A stretch of DNA of 64,000 nt from Planococcaceae bacterium Storch 2/2-2 (GCA_009740415.1 WOYE01000009.1:1116001-1180000), one strand, 5' to 3'; positions 55,757 to 64,000 are shown, numbered from the stretch's first letter. Numbers and translations are program-made. Notes: generated from the letters alone by a model not told the origin.

Positions 55757-55903
55757 TGAACGATTCGTCGGTACGCGTAAATCGTCTACTTCCCTTTCTT
55801 CTGTCGCTTAAACCATTTTTCTCGGATTCACCGCGCCAAATGCGAGAAAAGTCGTAAAACATGGTATAATGGAACGACTACGAAAAAGAAAGGGCGATCT
55901 TAG

Positions 55904-56314
55904 ATGAACGATGTACGACCATTTTTAATGTTTCCCGGTTGCGCGAAAGAAGCGCTCGAGTTTTACGAAGCGAATATCGATGGATTTGAAGTACTTCATC
56001 TCGAATCATTTGAACGAGGAGAAGAGCGAGAAGGACAAGTGAAAGCGGCGACGATTTCCGTTCAAGGCAATACGTTCCACGTCACAGACAGTCCGATGAA
56101 CTTATCATTCGATTTTTCACCTTCTTTCTCCTTTTTCATTTCCGCTTCTTCCGTCATGGAACAACATGAACTGTTCAACCGACTGAAACGAAACGGAGCG
56201 ATCATTTTACCGATCGATGAATACGGATTTAGCCGTTCATACGGTTGGTGTGTCGACCAGTTCGGCATTTCATGGCAAGTCGGCTTAGTCGAACGAGACG
56301 AACTCGTTCAGTAA
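55904..56314 (+). CDS. VOC/PhnB-like protein
   Basis: A 136-residue protein of the glyoxalase/VOC fold (PhnB, 3-demethylubiquinone-methyltransferase-like). The motifs MNDVRPFLMFPGCAKEALEFYEAN and YGWCVDQFGISWQVG are typical. Members bind metal or small hydrophobic compounds, and most have no known reaction. An extended -10 box (GGTATAAT) is about 40 bases upstream. Confidence 0.88.
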   Translation: MNDVRPFLMFPGCAKEALEFYEANIDGFEVLHLESFERGEEREGQVKAATISVQGNTFHVTDSPMNLSFDFSPSFSFFISASSVMEQHELFNRLKRNGAIILPIDEYGFSRSYGWCVDQFGISWQVGLVERDELVQ

Positions 56315-56341
56315 CGGATTACGTGGATAGGGGGTGAAGGG

Positions 56342-57064
56342 ATGGCTTCTGTCGTAACGATTCAAAACGCGAGTAAGAACGGACGCTTACTCGACAACAG
56401 TTATACATTGTCTCATTTGCTAGCGAAAAAAGGGTTTCGCGTCCTCCATATCGATTGCTCATTCGAAACGGCATCGCTTCCGACCGTCATGAGCGAACTG
56501 CCCCGTGCCGATGTCAAAGAGGTACGAGAACGGAACCCTGAGCTTTCTACTCTATTTACTCGTGTCACCGATCAACTCGACTATTTCCATTTCGCCTATC
56601 AGCTTCCTCGCGCGACGGAAACGTTGCAGTCGATGCAGCGAACGATCGGTGGAGTGACTCCTATTTTTTTAATGGAAGGCTTGTTAGAAGGCGTTCGCAT
56701 GTCGTACGATTACGTACTTCTTTTCGTCGATCCGAGCGAACCGGTATTAATGGAAAATGCGTTACTCGCTTCCGACTACGTAGCGATGATGCTCGAAACG
56801 GCGAGCGGTTCATTTTATCAAACCGCACATTTCAAATCGCTCACCGCATCCGTCAATGAAAAACGAGAACGGTTCAACAAACACCGTCTATCAACGGTCG
56901 CTGTCATTCCACAAACTGTCAATTTTTCAACCGACCGTAACGATCGCTCTTATCCGATCGCTTATGAACAATTTCGCGACGCGGTCGAGCGGATGACAGA
57001 AACGATTAAATCACGCAACATGCGGTACATGCTCGATCCGAAATCAGCCTACCGCTACATGTAA
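56342..57064 (+). CDS. ParA/MinD-like protein lacking the P-loop
   Basis: A 240-residue protein with the ParA layout: start ASVVTIQN, helix, then a strand (FRVLHIDCSFETASL) in the place of the ParA A' motif, and YDYVLLFVDPSEPVLMENALLASDYV in the place of Walker B. The Walker A lysines and glycines are replaced (ASKNGRLLDN where KGGVGKTT is expected), and the Walker B aspartate is lost. It is therefore a likely pseudo-ATPase. It may bind a ParA-like partner. No parB or mip-like neighbour is present, and it is separated from the VOC gene by 27 bases. Confidence 0.65.
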   Translation: MASVVTIQNASKNGRLLDNSYTLSHLLAKKGFRVLHIDCSFETASLPTVMSELPRADVKEVRERNPELSTLFTRVTDQLDYFHFAYQLPRATETLQSMQRTIGGVTPIFLMEGLLEGVRMSYDYVLLFVDPSEPVLMENALLASDYVAMMLETASGSFYQTAHFKSLTASVNEKRERFNKHRLSTVAVIPQTVNFSTDRNDRSYPIAYEQFRDAVERMTETIKSRNMRYMLDPKSAYRYM

Positions 57065-57097
57065 CACCGTCTCGTACGAACGAGTCGAAAACGACGT

Positions 57098-57135
57098 AAA
57101 AACCCCGAGCCGAAAATGGCTTGGGGTTTTCATTT
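57098..57135 (+). terminator. Terminator after the ParA-like gene
   Basis: AAAACCCC-AGCC pairs with GGCT-GGGGTTTT around a short loop, and T-rich sequence follows on the plus strand. Confidence 0.9.
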
Positions 57136-57192
57136 TCTATGATCGCATCGCTCTTCGTCCGGTCTACCGTGCAATGCCAGTCGACGCGCGCG

Positions 57193-57531
57193 TTAATCGT
57201 TTTCTTTCGGTTGAAACATCCGCTCTCCTTTTCCAAAGCGGTACAACATGAGAATGATAATGATCAACGTAAACACATTGCGCAAACCGTACGCGAAGAT
57301 CGTCAAAGAGGCGATTAAAACGAGGGCTAAAATGTACAACATTTCTTTACGAATGATCGCATCCGGTTGTCCTTTCCGGTAATACGCGATGAACATGACA
57401 CCGATGAAAATAACGATGAGCCAAACGGAGAAGAAAGAAACGTTATGAGTCGGGCGAATGTGGAATAAAAACTGTCCCATCAAACCGGTAACGAGTGTCA
57501 TATAGCCGACGTATAGCGGTAAATTTTTCAT
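57193..57531 (-). CDS. Small membrane protein of unknown function
   Basis: A 112-residue protein with four hydrophobic segments (about 5-25, 32-52, 63-82 and 85-100) and charged ends. No family was recognised. It has a strong ribosome site (GGAGGG) and a TATACT box about 40 bases upstream. Confidence 0.75.
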   Translation of the reverse strand: MKNLPLYVGYMTLVTGLMGQFLFHIRPTHNVSFFSVWLIVIFIGVMFIAYYRKGQPDAIIRKEMLYILALVLIASLTIFAYGLRNVFTLIIIILMLYRFGKGERMFQPKEND

Positions 57532-57589
57532 ACTACAACCCTCCTATTCGTACATAGTATACCACTTCTTTTCAAGCGTGACGTCTTTC

Positions 57590-57624
57590 AAAAAAAACGA
57601 CCTTTCTCATCGAAAGGTCGTTTG
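57590..57624 (-). terminator. Terminator after the first NSS transporter gene
   Basis: ACGACCTTTC pairs perfectly with GAAAGGTCGT around a five-base loop, followed by eight T on the minus strand. Confidence 0.92.
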
Positions 57625-57630
57625 TTCTCG

Positions 57631-58962
57631 TTAGTTGAACCAAATGCCTCGCACGAAAATGATGACGATCGCAATCGGTGAGACGACGCGAATGAGTGTC
57701 AACCACGTGTAATATAAAAATGGTGACGTATCGAGTTCGCGTTTGGAAATATCCGTCGTGTAGTAATAACCGGCAAATAGCGCAATGAAGAAAGCACCAA
57801 TCGGCATACCGATGTTATTCGTTAAAAAGTCGACGGCGTCGAAAAAGCTTTTGCCGAAGATCGTAAAGTCCGACCAAATCCCGAAGGACAAAGCGCTCGG
57901 AATACCAGCGATGAAAATGAGCAATCCACCAATCCACGCAATGCGGACACGGCTCGCGCGACGATCCCCGATCGCAATCGATACGACGATCTCGAGCATG
58001 GAAATCGAACTCGTCAACGTCGCAAATAAAAGAAGGACGAAGAAGACGATTAAAAAGAAGCCGCCGAGTGGCAACTGTTCAAAAACGGCAGGAATAATAA
58101 TGAAAGCGAGTCCTGGTCCTTGGTCCGGCGTATACCCGAGTGCGAATACCGCAGGGAAAATGACGAGTCCCGCAAGCAATGAAATGATAATGTTCATGAC
58201 GGCGACGTTCACACCGGCACTCCCGATTTTTTCCGTTTTACCGAGGTACGACGCATACGTGATCATGACGGATACCCCGACACTTAATGTGAAGAACGCT
58301 TGACCGAGTGCGAGAAGAACGGTTTCCCACGTTAAATGAGACCAATCCGGTACGAACATGAAGCGGACGCCTTCCATCGCACCGTCGAGCGTTAACGAAC
58401 GGACGACGAGAATGATGAAGAAAATGAAGAGCGCTGGCATCATAATTTTGCTCGCTCGCTCAATTCCACTTTTCACACCGGCTTGTACGATTAAAATCGT
58501 AATGAGAATGAACGCACCTTGCGCGAGAATCATTTCCCACGGGCTCGTAATGATCGAGCCGAACATCGTCTCGAACGTCTCCCCTTCACCGGGAGAAGCT
58601 TGGAATACGAGACTTCGACTTAAATAACTTAAAATCCACCCACCGACGACACTGTAAAATGACAAAATGAGTGACGCCATGATCATCCCCATATATCCGA
58701 CGAGGTACCACGGTTTACCCGGTGCTTGCTCTTTAAATGACGTCACCGCATCTTTTTGACCGCGGCGACCGATCATAAACTCAGCGATGAGTACCGGCAT
58801 ACTAATGAGGAAAATACAAGCGATGTACAATAAAATGAAGACACTTCCTCCATTATCGCCTGCCATGTACGGAAACTTCCAAATGGCTCCGAGACCGACC
58901 GCACTCCCCGCTGCTGCGAGAACGAAGCCGATTTTTGAAGCGAACTGATCTCTTGATGACAT
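57631..58962 (-). CDS. Sodium-dependent amino-acid transporter, NSS family (copy A)
   Basis: A 443-residue secondary transporter of the neurotransmitter:sodium symporter family, with about eleven membrane helices. The first helix carries the sodium/substrate motif KIGFVLAAAGSAVGLGAIWKFPY, near residues 9-31, and the third the GGWILSYL region. Substrate unknown; amino acids or their derivatives are usual. It is a close duplicate of copy B upstream, and part of the two genes is identical at the DNA level. Confidence 0.92.
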   Translation of the reverse strand: MSSRDQFASKIGFVLAAAGSAVGLGAIWKFPYMAGDNGGSVFILLYIACIFLISMPVLIAEFMIGRRGQKDAVTSFKEQAPGKPWYLVGYMGMIMASLILSFYSVVGGWILSYLSRSLVFQASPGEGETFETMFGSIITSPWEMILAQGAFILITILIVQAGVKSGIERASKIMMPALFIFFIILVVRSLTLDGAMEGVRFMFVPDWSHLTWETVLLALGQAFFTLSVGVSVMITYASYLGKTEKIGSAGVNVAVMNIIISLLAGLVIFPAVFALGYTPDQGPGLAFIIIPAVFEQLPLGGFFLIVFFVLLLFATLTSSISMLEIVVSIAIGDRRASRVRIAWIGGLLIFIAGIPSALSFGIWSDFTIFGKSFFDAVDFLTNNIGMPIGAFFIALFAGYYYTTDISKRELDTSPFLYYTWLTLIRVVSPIAIVIIFVRGIWFN

Positions 58963-58993
58963 ACGATCTCTCCTTTACTCATTTCAACCTTGT

Positions 58994-59022
58994 GAAAAAA
59001 GGAGTGTCTCTCGACAACTCCT
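58994..59022 (-). terminator. Terminator between the two NSS transporter genes
   Basis: GGAGT-GTC pairs with GAC-ACTCC around GAGA, followed by TTTTTT on the minus strand. The two copies are thus separate transcription units or partly attenuated. Confidence 0.8.
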
Positions 59023-59030
59023 CTTCTCTC

Positions 59031-60356
59031 TTATGAAATGCCTTGAATGAAAATGACGATAATTGCAACCGGTGCGACGTAACGAATGAGCACTCGCCAG
59101 ATTGAATACCAAACGGGCGAAACGTTCAACTCGGTTTGTGACACTTGTTTGCTGTAATAGTACCCGACGAAAATCGAAATGAACAACGCGCCGAGCGGCA
59201 TACCGATGTTGTTCGTGACGAAGTCGACGAGGTCGAAAAACGAACGTCCGAAAATCGTAATGTGCGATAACGAACCGAACGATAAAGCGCTCGGAATACC
59301 GAGTAAAAAGATGAAAATACCGACGATCCACGCGGTACGAGCACGGCTCACACCACGTTTTCCGATCACCGTTGAAACGACCATTTCAAGCAATGAAATC
59401 GCTGATGTGATCGTCGCAAATAACAATAAGATGAAGAAAATAATTAAGAAAAAGCTTCCGAACGGAATTTGTTCGAAAACGGCTGGTAAAATGACGAAAA
59501 CGAGTCCGGGTCCTTGGTCCGGTTCAAAACCGAACGCAAACACCGCTGGGAAAATGACGAGTCCGGCGAGCAATGAAATGAAAATGTTCATCGCTGCGAC
59601 GTTCACACCCGTTCCTCCGATGTTTTCATTTTTACCAAGATACGATGCGTACGTAATCATGATCGATATTCCGACACTCAATGTGAAGAACGCTTGACCG
59701 AGTGCGAGAAGGACCGTTTCCCACGTTAAGTGAGACCAATCCGGTACGAACATGAAGCGGACGCCTTCCATCGCACCGTCGAGCGTTAACGAACGGACGA
59801 CGAGAATGATGAAGAAAACGAAAAGAGCGGGCATCATAATTTTACCTGCTTTTTCAATCCCGCTTTTAATCCCTGCTTGAACGATTAAAATCGTCAACAA
59901 CATAAATCCGCCGTGAGCGAGGATCATTTGCCACGGACTTTCAATGACGGTCGCAAATAACGTCTCATACGTCTGCCCGGCTTCCGGACGGACGGAAAAC
60001 GTCAATGCTCTCACTAAATAACTTAAAATCCAACCGCCGACGACACTATAAAACGATAAAATGAGTGCTGAAACGACAGTTCCTAAAATACCGACCGCAA
60101 ACCACGGTGTACTAGGCGCCTGTTCTTTAAACGTCGTGACGGCATCCGCTTGTCCTCGTCGACCGATCATAAACTCAGCGATGAGTACCGGTAAACTGAT
60201 GAGGAAAATACAAGCGATGAATAAGAGGATGAAGACACTTCCTCCATTACTTCCGGCCATGTACGGAAATTTCCAAATGGCGCCAATCCCGACGGCACTA
60301 CCTGCTGCTGCAAGCATGAAGCCGAGCTTGGACGAAAATTGTTCTCTTGATGACAC
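59031..60356 (-). CDS. Sodium-dependent amino-acid transporter, NSS family (copy B)
   Basis: A 441-residue NSS-family transporter, strongly similar to copy A throughout (first helix KLGFMLAAAGSAVGIGAIWKFPY). The start is a GTG at 60356: it follows AGAGGGG by eight bases and gives MSSREQFSS, parallel to the start of copy A; the longer frame up to 60434 runs through the promoter region. Upstream lies an imperfect dyad (GTGTACTT / AAGTATACAC, near 60402-60424) that may be an operator. Confidence 0.9.
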   Translation of the reverse strand: MSSREQFSSKLGFMLAAAGSAVGIGAIWKFPYMAGSNGGSVFILLFIACIFLISLPVLIAEFMIGRRGQADAVTTFKEQAPSTPWFAVGILGTVVSALILSFYSVVGGWILSYLVRALTFSVRPEAGQTYETLFATVIESPWQMILAHGGFMLLTILIVQAGIKSGIEKAGKIMMPALFVFFIILVVRSLTLDGAMEGVRFMFVPDWSHLTWETVLLALGQAFFTLSVGISIMITYASYLGKNENIGGTGVNVAAMNIFISLLAGLVIFPAVFAFGFEPDQGPGLVFVILPAVFEQIPFGSFFLIIFFILLLFATITSAISLLEMVVSTVIGKRGVSRARTAWIVGIFIFLLGIPSALSFGSLSHITIFGRSFFDLVDFVTNNIGMPLGALFISIFVGYYYSKQVSQTELNVSPVWYSIWRVLIRYVAPVAIIVIFIQGIS

Positions 60357-60546
60357 TGGCAAAACCCCTCTAGCTATTCTCTTACACTCTTTCGTGGAAT
60401 AAAGTGTACTTCGAAAAGTATACACGATTTCCAAAAAAATAGGACTGTTTTAATTAAATTCTCTATTTTCTGAATATTTCGTTTAAAGAAAGGGAATGTC
60501 TCGTAAAGTAAAAATTCTTTCTTAAAGTTGCTTCAAGGAAAAGAAC

Positions 60547-60575
60547 TTGCCTTAGGGAAAGTTAACGTGTATGAT
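60547..60575 (+). promoter_or_regulatory. Promoter of the small membrane protein gene at 60.6 kb
   Basis: TTGCCT (60547-60552) and TATGAT (60570-60575) are 17 bases apart, about 30 bases before the start codon. Confidence 0.6.
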
Positions 60576-60607
60576 GCAAGTATACTACAAATGAAAGGAT
60601 GAGTGCC

Positions 60608-60826
60608 ATGCATCTTCGAAAACAAGGTAGACAACGGATGACATTATTTTTCATCGTATTAAGTGTACTCAGCTTCGGAATTTCCTACGCTGTGACACAA
60701 ACGGTTGCGAGTAGCCTTGTATTAACGGTGAGCATTGTGGCGATGAGTTTCCTCTGTATGAACGCATGGAGCGTTCGTCAATTGAAGCCGAACTTCCACA
60801 TTAACTCTGTTGCAGGTGATAAATGA
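60608..60826 (+). CDS. Small two-helix membrane protein, unknown
   Basis: A 72-residue protein with two hydrophobic segments (about 11-29 and 33-52) and a basic N-terminus (MHLRKQGRQR). The ATG at 60608 is nine bases past AAAGG; an ATG at 60599 touches it. No family was recognised. Confidence 0.6.
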   Translation: MHLRKQGRQRMTLFFIVLSVLSFGISYAVTQTVASSLVLTVSIVAMSFLCMNAWSVRQLKPNFHINSVAGDK

Positions 60827-60847
60827 TGCGTTTCGAATCGAAAAAAT

Positions 60848-60886
60848 AATCCCTTCCTCGTCTAAACCGAGCGAAGGGATTTTTGT
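60848..60886 (+). terminator. Terminator after the small membrane protein gene
   Basis: AATCCCTTC-CTCG pairs with CGAG-GAAGGGATT around a short loop, followed by TTTTT on the plus strand. Confidence 0.85.
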
Positions 60887-60907
60887 CGTCTTCCGAAGGT
60901 TTCCCTT

Positions 60908-61393
60908 CTAGTGCTCCATTTCGTCCATCGATTCGTCCCGTAACCGTTCCAACGTTTGCATCCACGTTTCATACGTCGGATCGTTGACGAAAGAAGCGTC
61001 TTGCTCGACGATCGCTCGTACGTACGTATCGAAAGCGTCGACGTACGCACGGACGAATGAAAAGAGCGGATACGTCGCGACCCAGTCGAGTTGTTCCGTC
61101 CACGTATTCGTTCGGCTGATCGTCACGTACTCTTCTTCTCGTGACAGTGTCAACTCAATGTCCGTTCCGATCGGATCAAACGAAACCGTTCCTCCTTGCT
61201 CGACTAACTCCGTCAACGTTTCGTGCCATGCGAGCCAAGCGACTCGTTGCATCGTCGTTGAAAAGATGTACACGCGTTCATTCGCATCGACGTAATCGAG
61301 ACGAACGTATTCATCAATGTATGCATCCGTTCCTTCTTCCTGAATGATCGTTACTTCTTCATCGGATTCAATTTGTATCGTCCATCGTTCCAT
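60908..61393 (-). CDS. Protein of unknown function downstream of rbsK
   Basis: A 161-residue acidic, tryptophan-containing soluble protein (start MERWTIQIESDEEVTIIQ) with beta strands in the first half and helices in the second. No family was recognised. The ATG at 61393 follows GAGGAGGG and lies within the last codons of rbsK (26-base overlap), so the two are probably co-transcribed. The frame extends 30 codons further into rbsK and is not used. Confidence 0.7.
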   Translation of the reverse strand: MERWTIQIESDEEVTIIQEEGTDAYIDEYVRLDYVDANERVYIFSTTMQRVAWLAWHETLTELVEQGGTVSFDPIGTDIELTLSREEEYVTISRTNTWTEQLDWVATYPLFSFVRAYVDAFDTYVRAIVEQDASFVNDPTYETWMQTLERLRDESMDEMEH

Positions 61394-62252
61394 CGATTTG
61401 TTCCCTCCTCGGCATACCTTCTTGTGCCCCTTTTTTCGTCGTCGCTTGCGCACCGGCTCGGTTAGCAAAGCGCACCGCTTCATGAAGCGTCATTTGTTCC
61501 GATAAAGCGACGGCAAATGCTCCTGCAAACGTATCGCCCGCTCCCGTCGTATCGATCACATCGACCGGTTCCGGTGCGACGTGATGAACGACCCCCGCTT
61601 CATTGTACGACACGCCTTCTCCGCCTCGCGTAATGAGTAAACCGTCACGCGTTCGGACGAGCGTCTCTTCGATCGAACGATCGGTTTGAAGAGCGATCGC
61701 ATATTCCGTCTCATTCGGCAACAAATAGTCGACGCGGTCGAGGACGTGGCGTGCGAGTCGCGCAGCAGGTGCGGGATCGATTAAAATCGTTTGATGCGCC
61801 TCGGCTCGTTCGACGACTGTTTCGACCGTTTGCATCGGAATTTCCAGTTGCATGACGATCATATCATACGTAGCGAGCGTCTCACGCATCGCGTCGAGAT
61901 ACGCTCGGTCCGTTCGTTCATTCGCGCCAGGAACGACTGTAATACGATTGTCCCCTTCTGCTAATTGGATGAGCGCGATCCCTGTTGGCTCCTCTACCCG
62001 TTGCACGTACGTCGTATCGATTCCGACACGGTTCATCGCATCGAGCATGTCGTCACCGAACGGATCGTTTCCGACCGATCCGAAAAATGTGACATCCCCG
62101 CCGAGTTTTGCACTCGCAACCGCTTGATTCGCTCCTTTTCCACCGGGTGAGGTGAAAAATGTCGAAGCGGTTAACGTTTCGCCTCGTTCAGGTAAACGAT
62201 CCGACTCGACGACAAAATCGATGTTGCAACTACCGATTACTGCAATCTTCAT
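61368..62252 (-). CDS. rbsK: Ribokinase
   Basis: A 294-residue PfkB-family sugar kinase that phosphorylates ribose. The two signatures are GGKGANQAVASAKLG near residues 40-54 and DTTGAGDTFAGAFAVAL with the catalytic Asp near residue 242. The N-terminus MKIAVIGSCNIDFVV and motif VVPGANE are ribokinase-like. The ATG at 62252 follows AAAGGAGAG. No ribose transporter or rbsR/rbsD is adjacent, so a different nucleoside or sugar substrate is possible. Confidence 0.88.
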   Translation of the reverse strand: MKIAVIGSCNIDFVVESDRLPERGETLTASTFFTSPGGKGANQAVASAKLGGDVTFFGSVGNDPFGDDMLDAMNRVGIDTTYVQRVEEPTGIALIQLAEGDNRITVVPGANERTDRAYLDAMRETLATYDMIVMQLEIPMQTVETVVERAEAHQTILIDPAPAARLARHVLDRVDYLLPNETEYAIALQTDRSIEETLVRTRDGLLITRGGEGVSYNEAGVVHHVAPEPVDVIDTTGAGDTFAGAFAVALSEQMTLHEAVRFANRAGAQATTKKGAQEGMPRREQIDGTMDDTN

Positions 62253-62277
62253 ACAATCTCTCCTTTTTTCATCTTTT

Positions 62278-62283
62278 TGAAAC
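62278..62283 (+). promoter_or_regulatory. ECF-type -35 element upstream of the sigma factor gene
   Basis: TGAAAC followed by TTTTT is the classical -35 motif of ECF sigma factors, lying about 45 bases before the sigma gene. A convincing -10 (CGTC) is not seen at the right distance, so autoregulation is only suggested. Confidence 0.35.
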
Positions 62284-62328
62284 TTTTTAGCGACAACTTC
62301 CCCCTTATTATACAGAGGATGTGATGAC

Positions 62329-62883
62329 ATGCAGACGAAAGAACAATTGTTTCAACGCGTTTATGAAGAAACGTACGATCGTTGCTTCTATTTCGTATTG
62401 AAAAAAGCGAAGCAACTCGAAGACGTAGCCGATATTGTACAAACTATTTACATCGCTCTTTACGAAGTAATCGACCGAAAAGGGGTCGACTACATCGACA
62501 ATTACGAAGCGTACGTCATGACGATTGCGAAATCAAAAATCGCTGCCCAATACAGTTGGTACGAACGGGCGAAGCAATGGATTCCGATCACTCGAACGGA
62601 AGACGGACGAGAGCGGCATACGATCGACGACATGATCGATCCGTTCGATGACGCTCCAGCGACGTATACCGTTTCTACTCAACTTCTCGACGATATCGCA
62701 TCCTACGTTCGGACGAAACCGCCGATCGTCCAAAAAGCGTTCTACTTATTTTACGGCGAAGACTTATCGATTCAGCAAGTTGCTGAACGACTCGATCTCC
62801 CGTTGTCTACCGCGAAGACGTACATTTACCGTACCGCGCACGACATTCGCGATCAATTTAGAGAGGATGAACGCCATGAATGA
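62329..62883 (+). CDS. ECF-type RNA polymerase sigma factor
   Basis: A 184-residue sigma-70-family protein with region 2 (about 10-75, DVADIVQTIYIALYEVIDRK) and region 4 (about 120-175, IQQVAERLDLPLSTAKTYIYRTAHDIRDQF), the group 4 layout. It overlaps the following anti-sigma gene by eight bases. The combination resembles SigV/RsiV-type envelope stress pairs. Confidence 0.9.
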   Translation: MQTKEQLFQRVYEETYDRCFYFVLKKAKQLEDVADIVQTIYIALYEVIDRKGVDYIDNYEAYVMTIAKSKIAAQYSWYERAKQWIPITRTEDGRERHTIDDMIDPFDDAPATYTVSTQLLDDIASYVRTKPPIVQKAFYLFYGEDLSIQQVAERLDLPLSTAKTYIYRTAHDIRDQFREDERHE

Positions 62884-63724
62884 ACGAGATCTTTTTCGAC
62901 GCGTCGCCGAGCGACAACTCCCATCAAAAGAACAGATGTGGCAGTCGATCGAACAGAAGAAACGAAGAAAACGACCGAACCGACCGAATCGATGGCAAAA
63001 ACGGATCGTAGCAGCAGGGATCGTTTTCCTATTCTTTCTCGCTTCGACGAACGACACGCTCGCCCAATCGATGCGCCAACTACCTGGCGTTCAAACGGTA
63101 CTTCAATGGTTTACCGTGACGGAAGTTTCCGAATCGACAGCGGGCGTCGTGACGACACGGAGCGCGCAAGTGAACGACGAACAGTGGAACGAAATGAACG
63201 ACTGGCTCAAACAACGGAGCGCAGCTGAACGCAGTCATTTGGAACGAGAGGCAGCGTATTTTTACGAAGCGTATGAAGTCGATGAAGCAAATGGCCGAAC
63301 GCTCGACCCGATCATCCAATCCCACGACATTCATTTAACGTACGCGACCGATGAATGGGTGTCCTTTTATGAGACGACGAAGGAAACGCTCGTCGGAGAA
63401 ACGTATACGTTCGTCACCCCTCAAACGATCGATCGACGAACGAAACGACCGGTTCCAGTCGAAGCGCTACTCGGCGAACGAGCACGTGCCATCATCGATG
63501 AAGCGATCGTTCGATGGGTCCACGCGAAAGAGAAGACCGCGCCCCATTCGATCGATTACTACGAACGGTATTACGAAGGTAAAGAAGTGACGAAAGATGC
63601 GTCGATCCCATACTATGTCGATGAACACGGCGTCGTTACGATCGTCTTCCAAGCGAGCGAACTCATTCGTCTCGATGAAGGCGTTCAACACGTACCGATT
63701 GCACCGATTCCAACAGACGATTAA
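62876..63724 (+). CDS. RsiV-like anti-sigma factor (DUF3298-like)
   Basis: A 282-residue single-pass membrane protein: cytoplasmic N-terminus (about 1-40, basic), one membrane helix (about 42-58) and an extracellular domain. That domain has a coiled segment (about 95-135) and a C-terminal part (about 230-282, IPYYVDEHGVVTIVFQASELIRL) resembling RsiV/DUF3298. In B. subtilis RsiV binds lysozyme, is cleaved and releases SigV. The start at 62876 follows AGAGG; the longer frame to 62648 is inside the sigma gene. Confidence 0.72.
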   Translation: MNERDLFRRVAERQLPSKEQMWQSIEQKKRRKRPNRPNRWQKRIVAAGIVFLFFLASTNDTLAQSMRQLPGVQTVLQWFTVTEVSESTAGVVTTRSAQVNDEQWNEMNDWLKQRSAAERSHLEREAAYFYEAYEVDEANGRTLDPIIQSHDIHLTYATDEWVSFYETTKETLVGETYTFVTPQTIDRRTKRPVPVEALLGERARAIIDEAIVRWVHAKEKTAPHSIDYYERYYEGKEVTKDASIPYYVDEHGVVTIVFQASELIRLDEGVQHVPIAPIPTDD

Positions 63725-63768
63725 AAAAAGAGCCACCCGTTGCCTGAGCAACCGGTGACTCTTTTTCA
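63722..63768. terminator. Bidirectional terminator at the right end
   Basis: AAAAGAG-CACC-GTTGC pairs with GCAAC-GGTG-CTCTTTTT with small mismatches. It lies between the anti-sigma gene and the convergent last gene. Confidence 0.85.
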
Positions 63769-64000
63769 TTACCACGTTTGAATGTTTGAGATTTTCCAAC
63801 GTCCGTCGCTATCTAAGCGGTAATCGATCGTAACGTTGGAACGACCGTAAAAATAATCGTCTGCATAATATTGAACTTGAACGTATCCTTGTTGCACCGT
63901 GAGATAGTCGACATAGTTCAATCCCGCGAATTGTCCAGCGAAGTATTCCATATCACACGGGTGGCACAAATCGCCATTCGTATAGTAAGTGAGATAATTG
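63769..64000 (-). CDS. C-terminal fragment of an unknown protein, running off the window
   Basis: The frame is open from the stop at 63769 to the right edge (about 76 residues visible). The end has the form YLTVQQGYVQVQYYADDYFYG, then VTIDYRLDSDGRWKISNIQTW, a beta-rich pattern like NTF2-like or TcaA-type C-terminal domains. A CHPC pair near the left of the visible part is notable. The start codon and family are outside the window. Confidence 0.6.
   Translation of the reverse strand, partial: NYLTYYTNGDLCHPCDMEYFAGQFAGLNYVDYLTVQQGYVQVQYYADDYFYGRSNVTIDYRLDSDGRWKISNIQTW

Noticed and set aside
62648-62875. 76-codon upstream extension of the anti-sigma gene
   Set aside because: It overlaps the sigma factor gene out of frame; the ATG at 62876 has a ribosome site.

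Overview
The window is 64 kb of a Gram-positive, Bacillales-type chromosome. The backbone follows the Bacillus subtilis order obg-rpmA-ysxB-rplU-minD-minC-mreDCB-radC-maf-folC-valS-hemL/B/D/C/X/A-ysxC-lonA-clpX-tig-ysoA, almost all on the minus strand. The sporulation genes that interrupt this order in B. subtilis (spo0B, spoIVFA/FB, spoIIB, spoVID, lonB) are all missing, so the organism is probably a non-spore-former. Exiguobacterium or a relative is my best guess, from memory of the family and not from a search. No rRNA, tRNA, CRISPR array, prophage or intact insertion sequence was seen.

Layout. 1-9.2 kb: GTPase Obg, L27 and its protease Prp, L21, Min and Mre cell-shape genes, radC, maf, folC. 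9.3-14.1 kb: a pair of overlapping ATP-grasp ligases, then a LysR regulator divergent from hutG-gltS (formiminoglutamate hydrolysis and glutamate transport). 14.2-27.9 kb: a compact type IV pilus locus. A minus-strand run reads VanW/G5 protein-pilB-pilT-pilC-pilin-pilM-pilN-pilO-comC. A divergent plus-strand run holds two minor prepilins and a 1032-residue PilX/GspK-like protein. 27.9-31.5 kb: a Tat-exported GMC dehydrogenase operon that carries its own tatA and tatC. 31.7-34.7 kb: valS under a T-box. 34.9-36.7 kb: a second large PilX-like protein, a paralogue of the one in the pilus locus. 36.8-43.1 kb: the hemAXCDBL operon for tetrapyrrole synthesis by the C5 route. 43.3-43.5 kb: a highly structured MITE-like element. 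43.5-50.4 kb: ysxC, lonA, clpX, tig and a TPR protein.

50.5-64 kb is more variable: a bile-acid/sodium-symporter-family transporter behind two CsoR/CstR-like palindromes, a small winged-helix-like protein, a 1-Cys peroxiredoxin behind a PerR-like box, a DUF3006 plus metallo-beta-lactamase/HhH pair, a YrvL-like membrane protein with a coupled leader peptide, a lipoprotein, a VOC protein, a ParA-like protein without a P-loop, tandem NSS transporters, ribokinase, an ECF sigma factor with an RsiV-like anti-sigma, and a fragment of an unknown protein running off the right edge.

The most interesting material is the pilus system (structured, compositionally distinct pilin cassette; two giant tip-like subunits without Glu5), the hairpin-rich element upstream of hemA, the pseudo-ParA, the ATP-grasp pair and the gene-converted transporter duplication. 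Functions come from reading the translated sequence against remembered families; no database search was run.
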